Notes: generated from the letters alone by a model not told the origin. 64,000 nucleotides of DNA from Solibacillus isronensis (GCF_900168685.1 NZ_FVZN01000012.1:248001-312000); one strand, 5' to 3'; numbered from the stretch's first letter, positions 46,373-56,724 are shown. Numbers and translations are program-made.

Positions 46373-48477
46373 CCGAAGAAAAAAATGTTTATCGATTACA
46401 AGGTCTTTCTTGTACAAATTGTGCTGCAAAGTTTGAAAAGAATATCCGTAATATTCAAACAGTTGAAGATGTACAGTTAAACTTTGGTGCATCTAAACTT
46501 ACAGTTCATGGGGAAGCAACGATTGAGCAACTAGAAGATGCAGGTGCCTTTGATGGTATTAAGGTTGTACCAGAAAAACAAAAAGTACAGGAGAAAAAGG
46601 ATCCTTTCTGGAAAAAAAGAGAAAATCAAACGACATTTATTTCAGCGGTATTTCTACTACTTGGCTACTTCTTCTCAACAGTATATGGAGAAGAAAGTAT
46701 CCAAACAATCCTTACCTTCGGTGTATCCATCATAATTGGTGGTTACAGTCTGATCAAAGTAGGATTATTAAATTTAACAAAGCTTCAATTTGATATGAAA
46801 ACATTAATGACAATTGCCGTAGTTGGTGCGGCCATCATTGGTGAGTGGGGAGAAGGAGCTGTCGTCGTTTTTCTCTTTGCGATAAGTGAAGCATTAGAAA
46901 GTTATTCAATGGACAAAGCGCGACAATCTATTCGTACGCTCATGGATATAGCACCAAATACTGCGATGATCAAACGCGGGAAAAATGAATATGAAATAGC
47001 AGTTGAAGATATTCAAATAGGCGATGTCATGATTCTAAAACCAGGTCAAAAAGTTGCGATGGATGGCGAGGTCATTCACGGTCAATCTTCTATTAATCAA
47101 GCATCTATTACTGGTGAATCAGTTCCTGTTCTTAAAATGATTGGAGACGAAGTATTTGCTGGGACACTGAATGAAGAAGGCTCTCTCGAAGTTCGTGTGA
47201 CAAAGCGTGTAGAAGATACGACGATTTCGAAAATTATTCATCTGGTGGAAGAAGCACAAGCAGAGAAAGCGCCCTCGCAACAATTTGTAGATAAATTCGC
47301 CAAGTATTACACACCATCAATTTTATTGATATCTTTCTTAGTGGCATTGTTCCCTCCCCTATTCTTAGGTGGAGAATGGAATGAATGGATTTATCGTGGT
47401 CTTGCGGTATTAGTAGTCGGATGTCCATGTGCATTAGTGATTTCAACTCCCGTAGCTATTGTAACAGCTATCGGAAATGCTGCAAGAAATGGTGTTTTAA
47501 TTAAAGGTGGGATTCACTTAGAAGAAACAGGTCGTTTGAAAGTTGTAGCATTTGATAAAACGGGAACTTTAACAAAAGGAACTCCAGAAGTAACTTCAGT
47601 TGTTTCCCTATCAGAAATGAACAACTTGGAGATCTTACAGGTTTCAGCTTCTATCGAAAAGTTTTCCCAACACCCACTTGCTTCTGCTATTTTGAAAGAA
47701 GCTAAAAAAGAAAAAATTGAGTTATTACCAGTTGACGATTTCCAATCGATTACAGGTAAAGGAGCGAAGGCAACGATTGGTGACCAACTTATTTATATTG
47801 GAAGTCCCAATTTATTTAGAGAGACTATGTCTTTATCTTCTTCCATTGAAGATCAAGTAAAAGAGCAGCAACTGGACGGCAAAACGGTCATGTTACTGGG
47901 AACAGAACATGAAGTTAAAGGATTTATCGCAGTAGCGGATCAAGTGAGAGATAGTAGCTTCAGTGTTATCAAAAAACTACACAAATTGGGTATTCAAAAG
48001 ACCATTATGTTAACAGGTGATAATCAGTCAACTGGAAGTGCAATCGGCAGGCAATTGGAATTGACAGATGTGCGAGCGGAGCTTATGCCAGAAGACAAAT
48101 TGAGTGTTATTAAATCACTCAGAGAAGATTATGGTAAAGTTGCTATGATTGGAGATGGTGTAAATGATGCACCTGCATTAGCAAGTGCGACTGTAGGAAT
48201 CGCCATGGGTGGTGCCGGAACCGACACAGCACTTGAAACAGCGGATATTGCTTTAATGGCCGATGATTTAGAGAAACTACCATATACCATTGCTTTAAGT
48301 AGAAAAACGCTAAATATCATCTTCCAAAATGTTGCATTTGCTTTAGGATTAAAAGTGTTAGCTTTGCTATTAATAATTCCCGGTTGGTTAACATTATGGA
48401 TGGCTATTTTTGCAGATATGGGCGCAACCTTAATCGTTGTTTTGAATTCATTAAGATTGATTCGAACGAAATACTGA
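46369..48477 (+). CDS. cadA: CadA Cd/Zn/Pb-exporting P1B ATPase, copy 2 (one HMA domain)
   Basis: 702 residues, the standard length of pI258-type CadA. One HMA domain ([12 protein letters not shown]), then the ATPase core with [28 protein letters not shown] and [12 protein letters not shown]. The core is clearly related to the copy at 32857 but diverged throughout, so this is a separate acquisition and not a recent duplicate. ATGA overlap with cadC. Both operons can be active in one cell. Confidence 0.95.
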   Translation: MTEEKNVYRLQGLSCTNCAAKFEKNIRNIQTVEDVQLNFGASKLTVHGEATIEQLEDAGAFDGIKVVPEKQKVQEKKDPFWKKRENQTTFISAVFLLLGYFFSTVYGEESIQTILTFGVSIIIGGYSLIKVGLLNLTKLQFDMKTLMTIAVVGAAIIGEWGEGAVVVFLFAISEALESYSMDKARQSIRTLMDIAPNTAMIKRGKNEYEIAVEDIQIGDVMILKPGQKVAMDGEVIHGQSSINQASITGESVPVLKMIGDEVFAGTLNEEGSLEVRVTKRVEDTTISKIIHLVEEAQAEKAPSQQFVDKFAKYYTPSILLISFLVALFPPLFLGGEWNEWIYRGLAVLVVGCPCALVISTPVAIVTAIGNAARNGVLIKGGIHLEETGRLKVVAFDKTGTLTKGTPEVTSVVSLSEMNNLEILQVSASIEKFSQHPLASAILKEAKKEKIELLPVDDFQSITGKGAKATIGDQLIYIGSPNLFRETMSLSSSIEDQVKEQQLDGKTVMLLGTEHEVKGFIAVADQVRDSSFSVIKKLHKLGIQKTIMLTGDNQSTGSAIGRQLELTDVRAELMPEDKLSVIKSLREDYGKVAMIGDGVNDAPALASATVGIAMGGAGTDTALETADIALMADDLEKLPYTIALSRKTLNIIFQNVAFALGLKVLALLLIIPGWLTLWMAIFADMGATLIVVLNSLRLIRTKY

Positions 48478-48756
48478 TTTGTATCAAGTAAATTATTTTA
48501 ATTTCATTATGCAGTTAAATATTGCAATAAGAAATAAACTTTAAATAATGCAAACAATTTTTCACCTCTATAATAATTACAACAAAATGAATACATCATA
48601 ACTAGAAAAAATCCATCTCTTCACGTTGATGAGATGGATTTCCATATTATATAGAGTGGCTTTTATATATTCCAAATAATTCTCGGCTATTCATCACAAG
48701 TTGTGCATAACTTAAAAAGTATTCAGCAGTTAATGTACTTGAATGATGTAATCGCA
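48478..48756. other. Intergenic region between convergent cadA and ars operons
   Basis: Holds one hairpin (stem 48610-48619 with 48631-48640) followed on the minus strand by a six-base T-run, a good terminator for the ars operon. No gene seen. Confidence 0.6.
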
Positions 48757-49038
48757 TTAGCAGCTTGATTGTTCGTAGCCTAGTAATACTAAGCCAAGCT
48801 GGCCATTTTCTTCTTCTGCGTGAATCGTTACGTCTGTTAGCTGCTGGGCAATTTGTGGATCTACGGCGATTTCAATTCCTTCAACTCTCTCTACTGTATC
48901 AGCTTCCTGAGCTTGTGCAATTTCTGCACTTAAATTCATACCACAACATCCAGCTACACCGTAAAAGCGCAATGTTGCACCTTCAGCTTGTGCTAATACT
49001 TGCTCTACAAATTGTTTACCTTCTGGACTCATCTTCAT
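48757..49038 (-). CDS. HesB/IscA-like small protein of the ars operon
   Basis: 93 residues resembling HesB/IscA (A-type Fe-S carrier) proteins: LRFYGVAGCCGMNLSAEI in the middle and a C-terminal YEQSSC. The usual IscA ligands are Cys-(x)n-CGC; here there is GCCG and one terminal Cys, so iron-sulfur binding is uncertain. The ATG overlaps the arsA stop as ATGA and it is the last gene of the arsenic operon, so it probably aids ArsA/ArsD metalloid handling. That function is inference from position. Confidence 0.75.
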   Translation of the reverse strand: MKMSPEGKQFVEQVLAQAEGATLRFYGVAGCCGMNLSAEIAQAQEADTVERVEGIEIAVDPQIAQQLTDVTIHAEEENGQLGLVLLGYEQSSC

Positions 49039-50801
49039 TTTAGCGTCTCCCCTTTTAATGCATGTAATCCGTCTTTTCCAACTGGCGCTTCCTTCACCCA
49101 AGGAATCGTCACAAAACGGTTTTTGCTTAATTGTTTTACTTCTTCTATCCATTTAACCTCAGACTGCTGTTTTTGCATCAGTGTTGAGCTTGTTAGCGTA
49201 AGACCTGCAAATGATTGATTAACTACCCACCAATCGACATGTAAGCCTGCACGTGCTAAATCCTCTTGCAGTCGTGATGCTTCATAAACAGGTGTGGCTT
49301 CTGGTAACGTAATGATGGCTACACTCGTATAATGTCGATCACGTAACCGTGGTAATAAATTTGAAACAGCAACAGGTACTTCCCCAGCTGAACGAGAAAT
49401 TTCCCTATGATAGCTTTCCGTTGCATCGAGCAGTAACAGCGTGTGCCCTGTTGGCGCTGTATCAATAATAATAACTTCATCTTGATGCGTTTCAACCAAA
49501 TTCGCAAATGCTCTAAAGACCGCAATTTCTTCCGTACAAGGTGAAGCTAAATCTTCTTTTACAAAAGCGAGTCCGTCTTCATTCATTGTCTCACTTGCTT
49601 TTGCTAGCACTTCTGCTTCGTAATTCGCAATTTCTACTTTTGGGTCAATACGACTAACAGTTACACCATCTTGTTCCTCTTGAACAAATGTCCAATTTAT
49701 ATGGGCTGCGGGGTCTGTTGTTGTTAAGTGTACACGCATCCCTTCTTCGGCCAGTCTAAGAGCAATATACGAGGCAACGGTCGTTTTCCCTACGCCACCT
49801 TTCCCCATCGCAAAAATAATCTTTGGTTTACGTGCCACGTAGTCCGCAATCATTTCTTCAAGTTCTGGAGTATTTAGTGACGTTGGCTCATTCGCATTTG
49901 TCTGGAGCTTCGTATCCATCATCCATGCTTCCATTCGCTCAATGTTTGATAAAGAATATGGTACAAACGGTAAGTAATAATGGTCAAATGCCTTTAATGG
50001 TTCTGGCATTTTTTTTAGCGCGACTGTTTGACGTTCATAAAATGCCTTTTCAATCGGGTCATCACTTGCCGATTGTAGAAAGCCGTTAATAATTAATTGC
50101 TGATTACGCAAACCAATCTCAAATAATTCCTCTGATGCACGTGCTGCTTCTTTTAATGGATTTGTTTCAGGTCGTGTGACAAGCATCAGTGTTGTTTGCG
50201 CCTCATTCGTTAACTGTGCAACAGCTTGCTTATATACTTCTCGCTGTGGCTCAAGCCCTTTTAATGGACCTAGACAAGACGTGCCTGTCGTATTTTCATC
50301 TAAAAATGTTGACCATGCTGACGGTAACTGCAATAAACGAAGGGTATGGCCAGTTGGTGCCGTATCAAACACAATCGTATCGTACTGCTCTGTATACGCA
50401 TCGTTTGTTAACAGCATTGCAAATTCATTAAAAGCGGCAATTTCAACAGTGCAAGCACCGGATAATTGTTCCTCCATATTTTGAATCACAACTTCCGGCA
50501 ATTTCCCGCGATATGGACCAACCATTTGTTCCTTATAGCTTGCTGCTGCTTGCTCTGGATCAAGATTTAGGGCATAAAGATTTTCTGTACCATTTATTTT
50601 CGTGGGTTCATTTTTTAAGTCCTGACCAAATATATCTTGTAAATTCGAAGCAGGGTCTGTGCTAATCAACAGCACTCTTCGTCCCTCTTTCGCTAACGCA
50701 ATGGAAAGACTGCTAGCAGTCGATGTTTTCCCAACACCACCTTTTCCTGTAAAGAAAAGAAACGGTGTCTTCGGAAAATGCTCACGTGTAAAACGTTCCA
50801 T
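49035..50801 (-). CDS. arsA: ArsA arsenite-stimulated ATPase
   Basis: 588 residues in two homologous halves, each with a deviant Walker A: GKGGVGKTSTASSL near residue 20 and GKGGVGKTTVASYI near 335. DTAPTGHTLRLLQLP and DTAPTGHTLLLLDAT are the matching switch/DTAP signal motifs. Cys at SGACTVEIAAFNEFA and SPCTEEIAVFRAFA are the family's metalloid sites. ArsA energises the ArsB efflux pump in the cytoplasm. It starts at the base where arsD ends (TAATG), so the two are coupled. Confidence 0.95.
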   Translation of the reverse strand: MERFTREHFPKTPFLFFTGKGGVGKTSTASSLSIALAKEGRRVLLISTDPASNLQDIFGQDLKNEPTKINGTENLYALNLDPEQAAASYKEQMVGPYRGKLPEVVIQNMEEQLSGACTVEIAAFNEFAMLLTNDAYTEQYDTIVFDTAPTGHTLRLLQLPSAWSTFLDENTTGTSCLGPLKGLEPQREVYKQAVAQLTNEAQTTLMLVTRPETNPLKEAARASEELFEIGLRNQQLIINGFLQSASDDPIEKAFYERQTVALKKMPEPLKAFDHYYLPFVPYSLSNIERMEAWMMDTKLQTNANEPTSLNTPELEEMIADYVARKPKIIFAMGKGGVGKTTVASYIALRLAEEGMRVHLTTTDPAAHINWTFVQEEQDGVTVSRIDPKVEIANYEAEVLAKASETMNEDGLAFVKEDLASPCTEEIAVFRAFANLVETHQDEVIIIDTAPTGHTLLLLDATESYHREISRSAGEVPVAVSNLLPRLRDRHYTSVAIITLPEATPVYEASRLQEDLARAGLHVDWWVVNQSFAGLTLTSSTLMQKQQSEVKWIEEVKQLSKNRFVTIPWVKEAPVGKDGLHALKGETLK

Positions 50802-51160
50802 TATTTATTCACTCCGATTGATAGACGAACTTTTGGCTTTTTCAAAAGCTCATCTTCACTTAATCCAGACCACTCAGCAAACTGAACTGTTGTCGGGTAA
50901 TTACCCTTTAATACTAGTTCACCATCCACGAATGTCGCCGGCAAGCTATCCATTCCGTTATTCATCAATAAATCATTAACTGCTTTATTGTCGATAAACA
51001 TATCCGGATGATTCGTTAAATTGAAACGTTCAGCTGACACGTTCGTATTTTTTAAGTTATTCATAATAAAAGACATGCGTAGTAACTCTGGATCGATTGC
51101 TGGTCCACATACACCTGTTGGACAACACATCGCCTGTTCAAAAATTTCAATTTTCTTCAA
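50801..51160 (-). CDS. arsD: ArsD arsenic metallochaperone
   Basis: 119 residues. Carries As(III) to ArsA and is a weak repressor in some systems. Vicinal Cys in IFEQAMCCPTGVCGP are the chaperone site; the additional C-terminal CC pairs of plasmid R773 ArsD are missing, as in many Gram-positive forms. TTG start at 51160 with GGAGGG six bases before it; a GTG six codons upstream would bury that box. Confidence 0.92.
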   Translation of the reverse strand: MKKIEIFEQAMCCPTGVCGPAIDPELLRMSFIMNNLKNTNVSAERFNLTNHPDMFIDNKAVNDLLMNNGMDSLPATFVDGELVLKGNYPTTVQFAEWSGLSEDELLKKPKVRLSIGVNK

Positions 51161-51178
51161 GTCGATCCCTCCGAACAC

Positions 51179-51604
51179 TTATTTTTTTAATTCTTCGTTT
51201 ACGAACTGCTCGATACGTGCACCGATTGCATCACGTACTTGTTGGAACACGGCCCATTTTTCTTCTTCTGTACCCGTAGCTTTTGCTGGGTCTTCAAATC
51301 CCCAATGTTCACGACGTACGCCTGGAGGGGTCATTGGACATTTATCTGCTGCATCCCCACAAAGTGTTACGACTAATGTAGCTTTGTTCAAAATATCTGG
51401 GTTAATTAAATCTGACGTGTGGTGAGAAATATCGATACCTACTTCATTCATTGCCTTAATCGCATTTGGATTGACACCGTGTGTTTCAATACCGGCTGAA
51501 TACACTTCCCAATCTTCCGGTAATAGCTTTTGTGCCCACCCATCTGCCATTTGTGAACGGCAAGAGTTTCCTGTACATAAGAAATATAGTGTTTTTTTTG
51601 TCAT
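51179..51604 (-). CDS. arsC: ArsC, thioredoxin-coupled arsenate reductase
   Basis: 141 residues, low-molecular-weight phosphatase fold. P-loop [15 protein letters not shown] with nucleophile Cys (about residue 10), and the shuttle pair in [16 protein letters not shown] (about 82 and 89). Converts arsenate to arsenite using thioredoxin; trxB at the head of the cluster can supply that. Same strand as the operon, 19 bases after arsB and followed closely by arsD. Confidence 0.95.
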   Translation of the reverse strand: MTKKTLYFLCTGNSCRSQMADGWAQKLLPEDWEVYSAGIETHGVNPNAIKAMNEVGIDISHHTSDLINPDILNKATLVVTLCGDAADKCPMTPPGVRREHWGFEDPAKATGTEEEKWAVFQQVRDAIGARIEQFVNEELKK

Positions 51605-51622
51605 TTGAATAAACTCCTTTAA

Positions 51623-52918
51623 TTAAAAAATTAGTAATGAAATGTAAAGTCCGATTAACGTAAAGATTAAGATGGGTACTGTTAATATAATCCCTGTTTT
51701 AAAGTACGTACCCCAAGAAATCTTTACACCTTTTTGAGATAGTACATATAACCACACCAATGTTGCAAGAGATCCGATTGGTGTAATTTTTGGTCCTAAG
51801 TCTGACCCGATGATGTTTGCATAAATTAATGCTTCACGTAACGTACCATCTGTCGTCGTTTCAGCAATTGCTAACGCATTGACCATCACCGTTGGCATAT
51901 TGTTCATAATTGATGATAGGAAAGCCGCAATAAAACCCATACCTACGGTTGCAGCAAATAATCCTTGCTCGGCTGTCCATTCAATCACGCTCGCTAATGC
52001 TGGCGTTAAACCTGCATTTCCAAGTCCGTAAACAACAACGTACATCCCAATTGAGAAGAATACGATATTCCATGGTGCGCCTTTCACGACGGCTTTTGTA
52101 TCAACGACTGCACTTTGTCTTGCCATGAATAAAAAGAAAATCGCGACAATACCAGCAATAAGAGAAACCGGTACACCAATAAATTCACTTGAGAAATAGC
52201 CAACAACTAAAATTGCTAGTACAAACCAGGATAACTTGAACATTTTCATATCTTTAATCGCAAGGCGTGGTTCCTTTAACATTGCTTCATTGTATTCACG
52301 TGGAATTGACTTGTTAAAGTAAATTAGTAGTACAACAATCGTTGCCACAAGTGAGAACAAGTTCGGAATAACCATGCGCGAAGCATATTCCACAAATCCA
52401 ATGTCAAAGAAATCTGCTGATACGATGTTTACTAAGTTACTCACGACAAACGGTAAACTCGTCGTGTCCGCAATAAAGCCACTTGCCATAATAAACGGGA
52501 AAATCATTTTTTCGCTAAACTGTAAATTACGCACCATCGCTAACACGATCGGCGTTAAAATCAGTGCAGCTCCGTCGTTCGCAAATAATGCAGCAACGAC
52601 AGCTCCAAGTAAGCTGACATACACAAACATTTTAACACCGTTGCCTTTTGCAGCACGTGCCATATGTAGTGCAGCCCACTCGAACAAACCAATTTCATCT
52701 AATACTAGTGAAATTAAAATAATCGCAATAAACGATAATGTGGCATTCCACGTAATATCAATTACTGCTCCGACATCGTTAAAATCAACAACACCAACAA
52801 GTAATGCGACGACAGCTCCAGCCATTGCCGACCAGCCAATATTCAGTCCCTTTGGCTGCCAGATTACAAAAATCAGTGTTACGATAAAAATGAGTGCCGC
52901 AATGACAAACATATTCAA
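51623..52918 (-). CDS. arsB: ArsB arsenite efflux permease
   Basis: 431 residues with about 12 membrane helices, ArsB/NhaD superfamily. [19 protein letters not shown] and [14 protein letters not shown], with [20 protein letters not shown], are family hallmarks. It exports As(III)/Sb(III), alone or energised by ArsA. Start is a TTG seven bases after GGAGGG; an ATG two codons later is the alternative. The start is three bases after the arsR stop. Confidence 0.95.
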   Translation of the reverse strand: MNMFVIAALIFIVTLIFVIWQPKGLNIGWSAMAGAVVALLVGVVDFNDVGAVIDITWNATLSFIAIILISLVLDEIGLFEWAALHMARAAKGNGVKMFVYVSLLGAVVAALFANDGAALILTPIVLAMVRNLQFSEKMIFPFIMASGFIADTTSLPFVVSNLVNIVSADFFDIGFVEYASRMVIPNLFSLVATIVVLLIYFNKSIPREYNEAMLKEPRLAIKDMKMFKLSWFVLAILVVGYFSSEFIGVPVSLIAGIVAIFFLFMARQSAVVDTKAVVKGAPWNIVFFSIGMYVVVYGLGNAGLTPALASVIEWTAEQGLFAATVGMGFIAAFLSSIMNNMPTVMVNALAIAETTTDGTLREALIYANIIGSDLGPKITPIGSLATLVWLYVLSQKGVKISWGTYFKTGIILTVPILIFTLIGLYISLLIF

Positions 52919-52921
52919 TTT

Positions 52922-53236
52922 TTAACCCTCCACACATTCACAGTCAATTTTACAACCACATGTCCACTCTTCATTAATTGAAGCAAGTACACTCTGCATT
53001 AACGAAGTTTGATTTTCTTGAATTCGGTAATGCTTCCATGTACCCACTTTGCGTTCTGTAATGATGCCTGCTTCTTTTAATTTACGTAAATGCTGACTCA
53101 CAGCCGGCTGAGAAATATTAAGCACGTCCGTAAAATCACATACGCAAACTTCCCCTTTTTTCAGACAGGCTAAAATGCGTAAACGATTGGCATCCGCCAC
53201 AGCTTTCAACTGTTTTTCGATTAATTCAATCTCCAT
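52922..53236 (-). CDS. arsR: ArsR arsenic repressor
   Basis: 104 residues, ArsR/SmtB winged helix. KKGEVCVCDFTDVLNISQPA carries the CVC arsenite-binding pair next to the recognition helix SQPAVSQHLRKLKEAG. A Cys-rich tail (WTCGCKIDCECVEG) adds five Cys, unusual for the family and possibly an extra metal site. ATG at 53236 after a GGGGG box. An operator-like sequence lies just upstream. Confidence 0.92.
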   Translation of the reverse strand: MEIELIEKQLKAVADANRLRILACLKKGEVCVCDFTDVLNISQPAVSQHLRKLKEAGIITERKVGTWKHYRIQENQTSLMQSVLASINEEWTCGCKIDCECVEG

Positions 53237-53257
53237 TTCTATTCCCCCTATCACTAT

Positions 53258-53278
53258 ATAACAATATACTTATATTAT
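53258..53278. promoter_or_regulatory. Probable ArsR operator before arsR
   Basis: A 21-base AT-rich element (ATAACAATATACTTATATTA, one more T) that recurs with one change at 54727-54747 before trxB. Two copies of the same sequence ahead of the two transcription units of one arsenic cluster suggest ArsR binding. Confidence 0.65.
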
Positions 53279-53304
53279 AGTGGAACAAAAACAGATTCAA
53301 GTTC

Positions 53305-53718
53305 CTATTGATACTTTTCTTCAAGTACACTCATTAATTCATCACGTACATTGATTTTTTCACGAATTGTTTTCGTCATCTTCACAGCTTCCTTTAAATT
53401 TGCTGCTTTTCCTAATTCAAGTAATGTAGCAGTTGCAACGGCACCTGTACGATTGCTCCCACTCTTACAGTGGAAATAAATATTTTGTCCTTCATGATAC
53501 GCACTCACTACTTGATCGATTGCACGATAAACAGATTCATGTTGACCTTCAATTCCTTCAACAATTGGCAAATGAATTGCCTTTTCATGTAACACGTTTT
53601 CTTCACCACGTAAATCAATCACCAAATCAATTTTCTCATTTTCTAATACACTTGGTACATCCTCTGCACCACCAATATAAATACGTCCATCTACTAATGC
53701 ATGATAATTTTTTTCCAT
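53305..53718 (-). CDS. Dual-specificity-type protein phosphatase in the ars cluster
   Basis: 137 residues. IYFHCKSGSNRTGAVATATL is the Cys-x5-Arg P-loop, with general acid candidates in LVIDLRGEENV; overall the pattern is a small tyrosine/dual-specificity phosphatase. The start ATG overlaps the stop of trxB by one base. Such phosphatase genes are seen between trxB and arsR in some bacillus arsenic clusters, but the substrate is unknown. Arsenate reductase activity by analogy with Acr2 is possible, untested. Confidence 0.8.
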   Translation of the reverse strand: MEKNYHALVDGRIYIGGAEDVPSVLENEKIDLVIDLRGEENVLHEKAIHLPIVEGIEGQHESVYRAIDQVVSAYHEGQNIYFHCKSGSNRTGAVATATLLELGKAANLKEAVKMTKTIREKINVRDELMSVLEEKYQ

Positions 53719-54665
53719 TATACTCGTTCCTTTTCTTTGAAAGTTAATTCTTCTAAATAACGTTCTGTATCTAAGGCTGCCATACATCCTGTACCCGCTG
53801 CTGTAATAGCTTGACGGTATTTGTTATCCTGCACATCACCACATGCAAAAACACCCTCAACATTCGTTGCCATTGAACCAGGTGTCACTTGAATATATCC
53901 TTGTTCATCTGTATCAATTTGACCTTCTAAAAATCCTGTATTCGGTGTATGACCAATGGCTAGGAAAATCCCATCTGTTTCAACTATTTCAACTTCACCT
54001 GTTTCATTATTTTGCACTTTTAAACCGGTAACATGCATGCCATTATCTAAAACTTCTAGAGGCGTTTTATTTAATGCCCATGAAATTTTTTCATTATCTT
54101 TTGCACGTTGTTGCATAATTTTAGATGCACGTAATTCATTACGACGATTAACAACGATGACTTCACTTGCAAATTTGCTTAAAAACATCGCTTCTTCCAT
54201 CGCTGAATCGCCTCCACCAACGATGATGACACGTTTCCCTCTAAAGAAGAAACCATCACACGTTGCACACGTACTAACACCACGACTTACATTGTCCTTT
54301 TCACCAGGAATACCTAAAAATTTCGCTGATGCGCCTGTTGATAGGATTAAACTATCCGTGACAACTTCACCAAAGCCCTCTACTTGTAAAACAAATGGCT
54401 TTTTTGATAAATCAACTGAAGTGACCCATCCGTTCATAAATTCTGCACCAAATCGCTGTGCTTGTTGTTTCATATTATTTGTTAACTCTGCACCATCAAT
54501 TCCTTCAATGAAACCAGGGAAGTTTTCAATTTCTGTAGTGAGAGTTAATTGCCCACCAGGTTGAATACCTTCAATTATTAATGGCTCCATATTAGCACGA
54601 GCTAAGTAAATAGCAGCTGTAGCTCCAGCTGGTCCTGTACCTAAAATGACTACTTTCCTTCTCAA
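53718..54665 (-). CDS. trxB: Thioredoxin reductase
   Basis: 315 residues. FAD motif VVILGTGPAGATAAIYLA, redox CATC in VSTCATCDGFFFRG, NADPH site IIVGGGDSAMEEAMFL, second FAD motif VFACGDVQD. TTG start following GGAGG. First gene of the arsenic cluster; it would recycle the thioredoxin used by ArsC. An operator-like element shared with arsR lies about 60 bases upstream. Confidence 0.93.
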   Translation of the reverse strand: MRRKVVILGTGPAGATAAIYLARANMEPLIIEGIQPGGQLTLTTEIENFPGFIEGIDGAELTNNMKQQAQRFGAEFMNGWVTSVDLSKKPFVLQVEGFGEVVTDSLILSTGASAKFLGIPGEKDNVSRGVSTCATCDGFFFRGKRVIIVGGGDSAMEEAMFLSKFASEVIVVNRRNELRASKIMQQRAKDNEKISWALNKTPLEVLDNGMHVTGLKVQNNETGEVEIVETDGIFLAIGHTPNTGFLEGQIDTDEQGYIQVTPGSMATNVEGVFACGDVQDNKYRQAITAAGTGCMAALDTERYLEELTFKEKERV

Positions 54666-55026
54666 AACAAATAACCTCCAAACATAAGTGAATACTTATA
54701 TATTTTTGAAAATAAAACATCGCTACATAACGATATACTTATATTATGTTTAACTAACCGTTTTTGCAACCATTATAATTTGATTTACAAAATCTTAATA
54801 AAATTATAAGGGAGATAGCTCTTGTTTAAAGGATTAAATTTTATCTAATCATACTGTATATTGAGACTTTTGTTTCCGCCATGATAAAGGGAACAATAGA
54901 TTTAAGACAGTTCATGTTCTTATATTACATTAGGATATGCTAAAATTAATTGATAATATTTTAATGTTATGATAACATTATATAAATGGTATATATTAAC
55001 TTATTATGAGAAAGTGGTGATTAAAT
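54666..55026. other. Divergent promoter region, trxB and unknown membrane protein
   Basis: Contains the second 21-base arsenic operator copy (54727-54747), which differs from the arsR copy only by A to G. The rest is AT-rich without a gene. Confidence 0.55.
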
Positions 55027-56049
55027 ATGATGAATTATTTAGGTTCTCTTTTAACAGGTGCACAACAATATTTAACGCATCGTAAATCTAAAGGGTTGGG
55101 AATCTTAGCATTTGTTTTAATTTTTGCCTTGTTAGTTGTATGGGAAGATTGGTTTAAACCAATTATGGATTTCACTGGCATAACAGATTTTGCACACGCG
55201 ATTGGTTTAGTTCAACCGACTGCTGTTATGACGTTCTTTGTCAGTTATCTATTATTAGCTGTTGTCCTATATATACTTTGCATTGTTATATTCTTTGTTC
55301 CATTAGTACAAACAATTTTCTTAATGCTTCCTCAACCTATTCAAATCATCATTTTTGCTCCAGTGATCATTGTTGGGTTAATTATAAATTATTTATTAAC
55401 TGTAAGTGGCTTAAAGAAAAAACCGGTACCAGAGTATAGCGAATCTGAAATGCAATTGCGTAAAATGCTAAGTACATTAAATTATAGTGGAGACACTTAC
55501 CCTACATTACCAATAGTGTCAGCTGCAGACATCGACACTCATCGCTATAATGAATATCAAACATTAACTAAAGCAGAACAAACTGAATTTAATAAACACG
55601 ACAAGTACACTTATAAACCAAACGGTATGATTTTATTTATGCGTAACCAATCTAAAGCACTTACGCTGGAACAAGTAGAAAAGCGTTTCCGTAATGCTAG
55701 TTTTGTACCACATCTTCCTGAACATTTTGTCGTAGCATTTCACAAAGAGCGTCGTTTATGGGCTATATTAACGAAACTAAATTATGGCTTAGGTGAAAAT
55801 GAAGTAATTTACCAGCTGTTTTTGCCAGAATGGATGGTACAAAACAAATCGTATGAAATTCTGATTGATTTAAAGACTCATTCCTATACAAACCGCCAGC
55901 AGGTTACAGGTATTGCATCTCTAGATGAATTTACTGATTATCACACGTTTAAAGGACCTCAATTCGAGGCAGCACTTAATCATATTGGCCAATGGAAGAT
56001 GCAAGAAGTAATACGCCAGGTACAACTTGAAGTTACAAAACAAGAATAG
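55027..56049 (+). CDS. Unknown membrane protein with cytoplasmic domain
   Basis: Not recognised. 340 residues. Hydrophobic helices at about 25-43, 65-95 and 98-128, then a soluble region of about 210 residues starting with a charged linker (SGLKKKPVPEYSES). That region has no known catalytic motif; HLPEHFVVAFHKERRLWAIL is its most distinctive stretch. A GTGGTGA box precedes the ATG. It diverges from the ars cluster and is followed by a small repeat protein on the same strand, in what looks like plasmid backbone. Confidence 0.6.
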   Translation: MMNYLGSLLTGAQQYLTHRKSKGLGILAFVLIFALLVVWEDWFKPIMDFTGITDFAHAIGLVQPTAVMTFFVSYLLLAVVLYILCIVIFFVPLVQTIFLMLPQPIQIIIFAPVIIVGLIINYLLTVSGLKKKPVPEYSESEMQLRKMLSTLNYSGDTYPTLPIVSAADIDTHRYNEYQTLTKAEQTEFNKHDKYTYKPNGMILFMRNQSKALTLEQVEKRFRNASFVPHLPEHFVVAFHKERRLWAILTKLNYGLGENEVIYQLFLPEWMVQNKSYEILIDLKTHSYTNRQQVTGIASLDEFTDYHTFKGPQFEAALNHIGQWKMQEVIRQVQLEVTKQE

Positions 56050-56168
56050 CTTTTATCATTAGGTGGATGGTGATATAGTGGTTTTTAAGGATGTTTGTAA
56101 TGGAAGCATAGTATATCGTGCTACAACCATTCTTCTAATACCGTCGTAAGCAGTAAAGGAGGGGTTTT

Positions 56169-56723
56169 TTGATTCAGAAACTAGAACCTCATAAAGAACA
56201 TTTAACAACAGTCGCACATTGGAACACGTACCGCAAAGAAAATCCACAATACGATCTTCCTTCTGCGCATACGCTAATTCGACATTTTGGAACTTGGCAA
56301 AATGTAAAAAGCAATATGGGGTTAGTTACTCCAGTTACGTATACGGATATACGACAGTATAATGAAACTGAATTATTAGGTATTTTGAAACCTCATTCAA
56401 GTTATTTAGCACATACTAGGAGTCAGTGGGATGCATATATAGGAGAGAGTGAAGAAATCTTACCAACGTCTGCTTCATTAATTACATACTTTGGTACTTG
56501 GAATCGTTTAAAGGAACAACTTGGTTTATCTACAGCTCCGGATCATCGACCACCTTTGTATTCTAAAGAAGATATAATCAGTATTGTAAAGAAGTATATG
56601 CCGATTTCATTATCCCCACGTAAATGGGAAAACTTCCGTAAACAACAAGATTTTGATTTACCATCTGCGCAAACAATAAATAAATATTTATCGAAAGATG
56701 AAAAGGAACAGCTAAAGAAATAA
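56169..56723 (+). CDS. Homing-endonuclease-associated-repeat protein
   Basis: 184 residues made of three copies of a DNA-binding helical repeat: HWNTYRKENPQYDLPSAHTL-RHFGTW, QWDAYIGESEEILPTSASLI-YFGTW and KWENFRKQQDFDLPSAQTIN-KYL. This matches the repeat found next to HNH and other homing endonuclease domains, yet no nuclease domain is present. TTG start with an AGGAGGGG box. Probably a sequence-specific DNA-binding protein. A perfect terminator follows. Confidence 0.75.
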   Translation: MIQKLEPHKEHLTTVAHWNTYRKENPQYDLPSAHTLIRHFGTWQNVKSNMGLVTPVTYTDIRQYNETELLGILKPHSSYLAHTRSQWDAYIGESEEILPTSASLITYFGTWNRLKEQLGLSTAPDHRPPLYSKEDIISIVKKYMPISLSPRKWENFRKQQDFDLPSAQTINKYLSKDEKEQLKK

Positions 56724-56724
56724 T

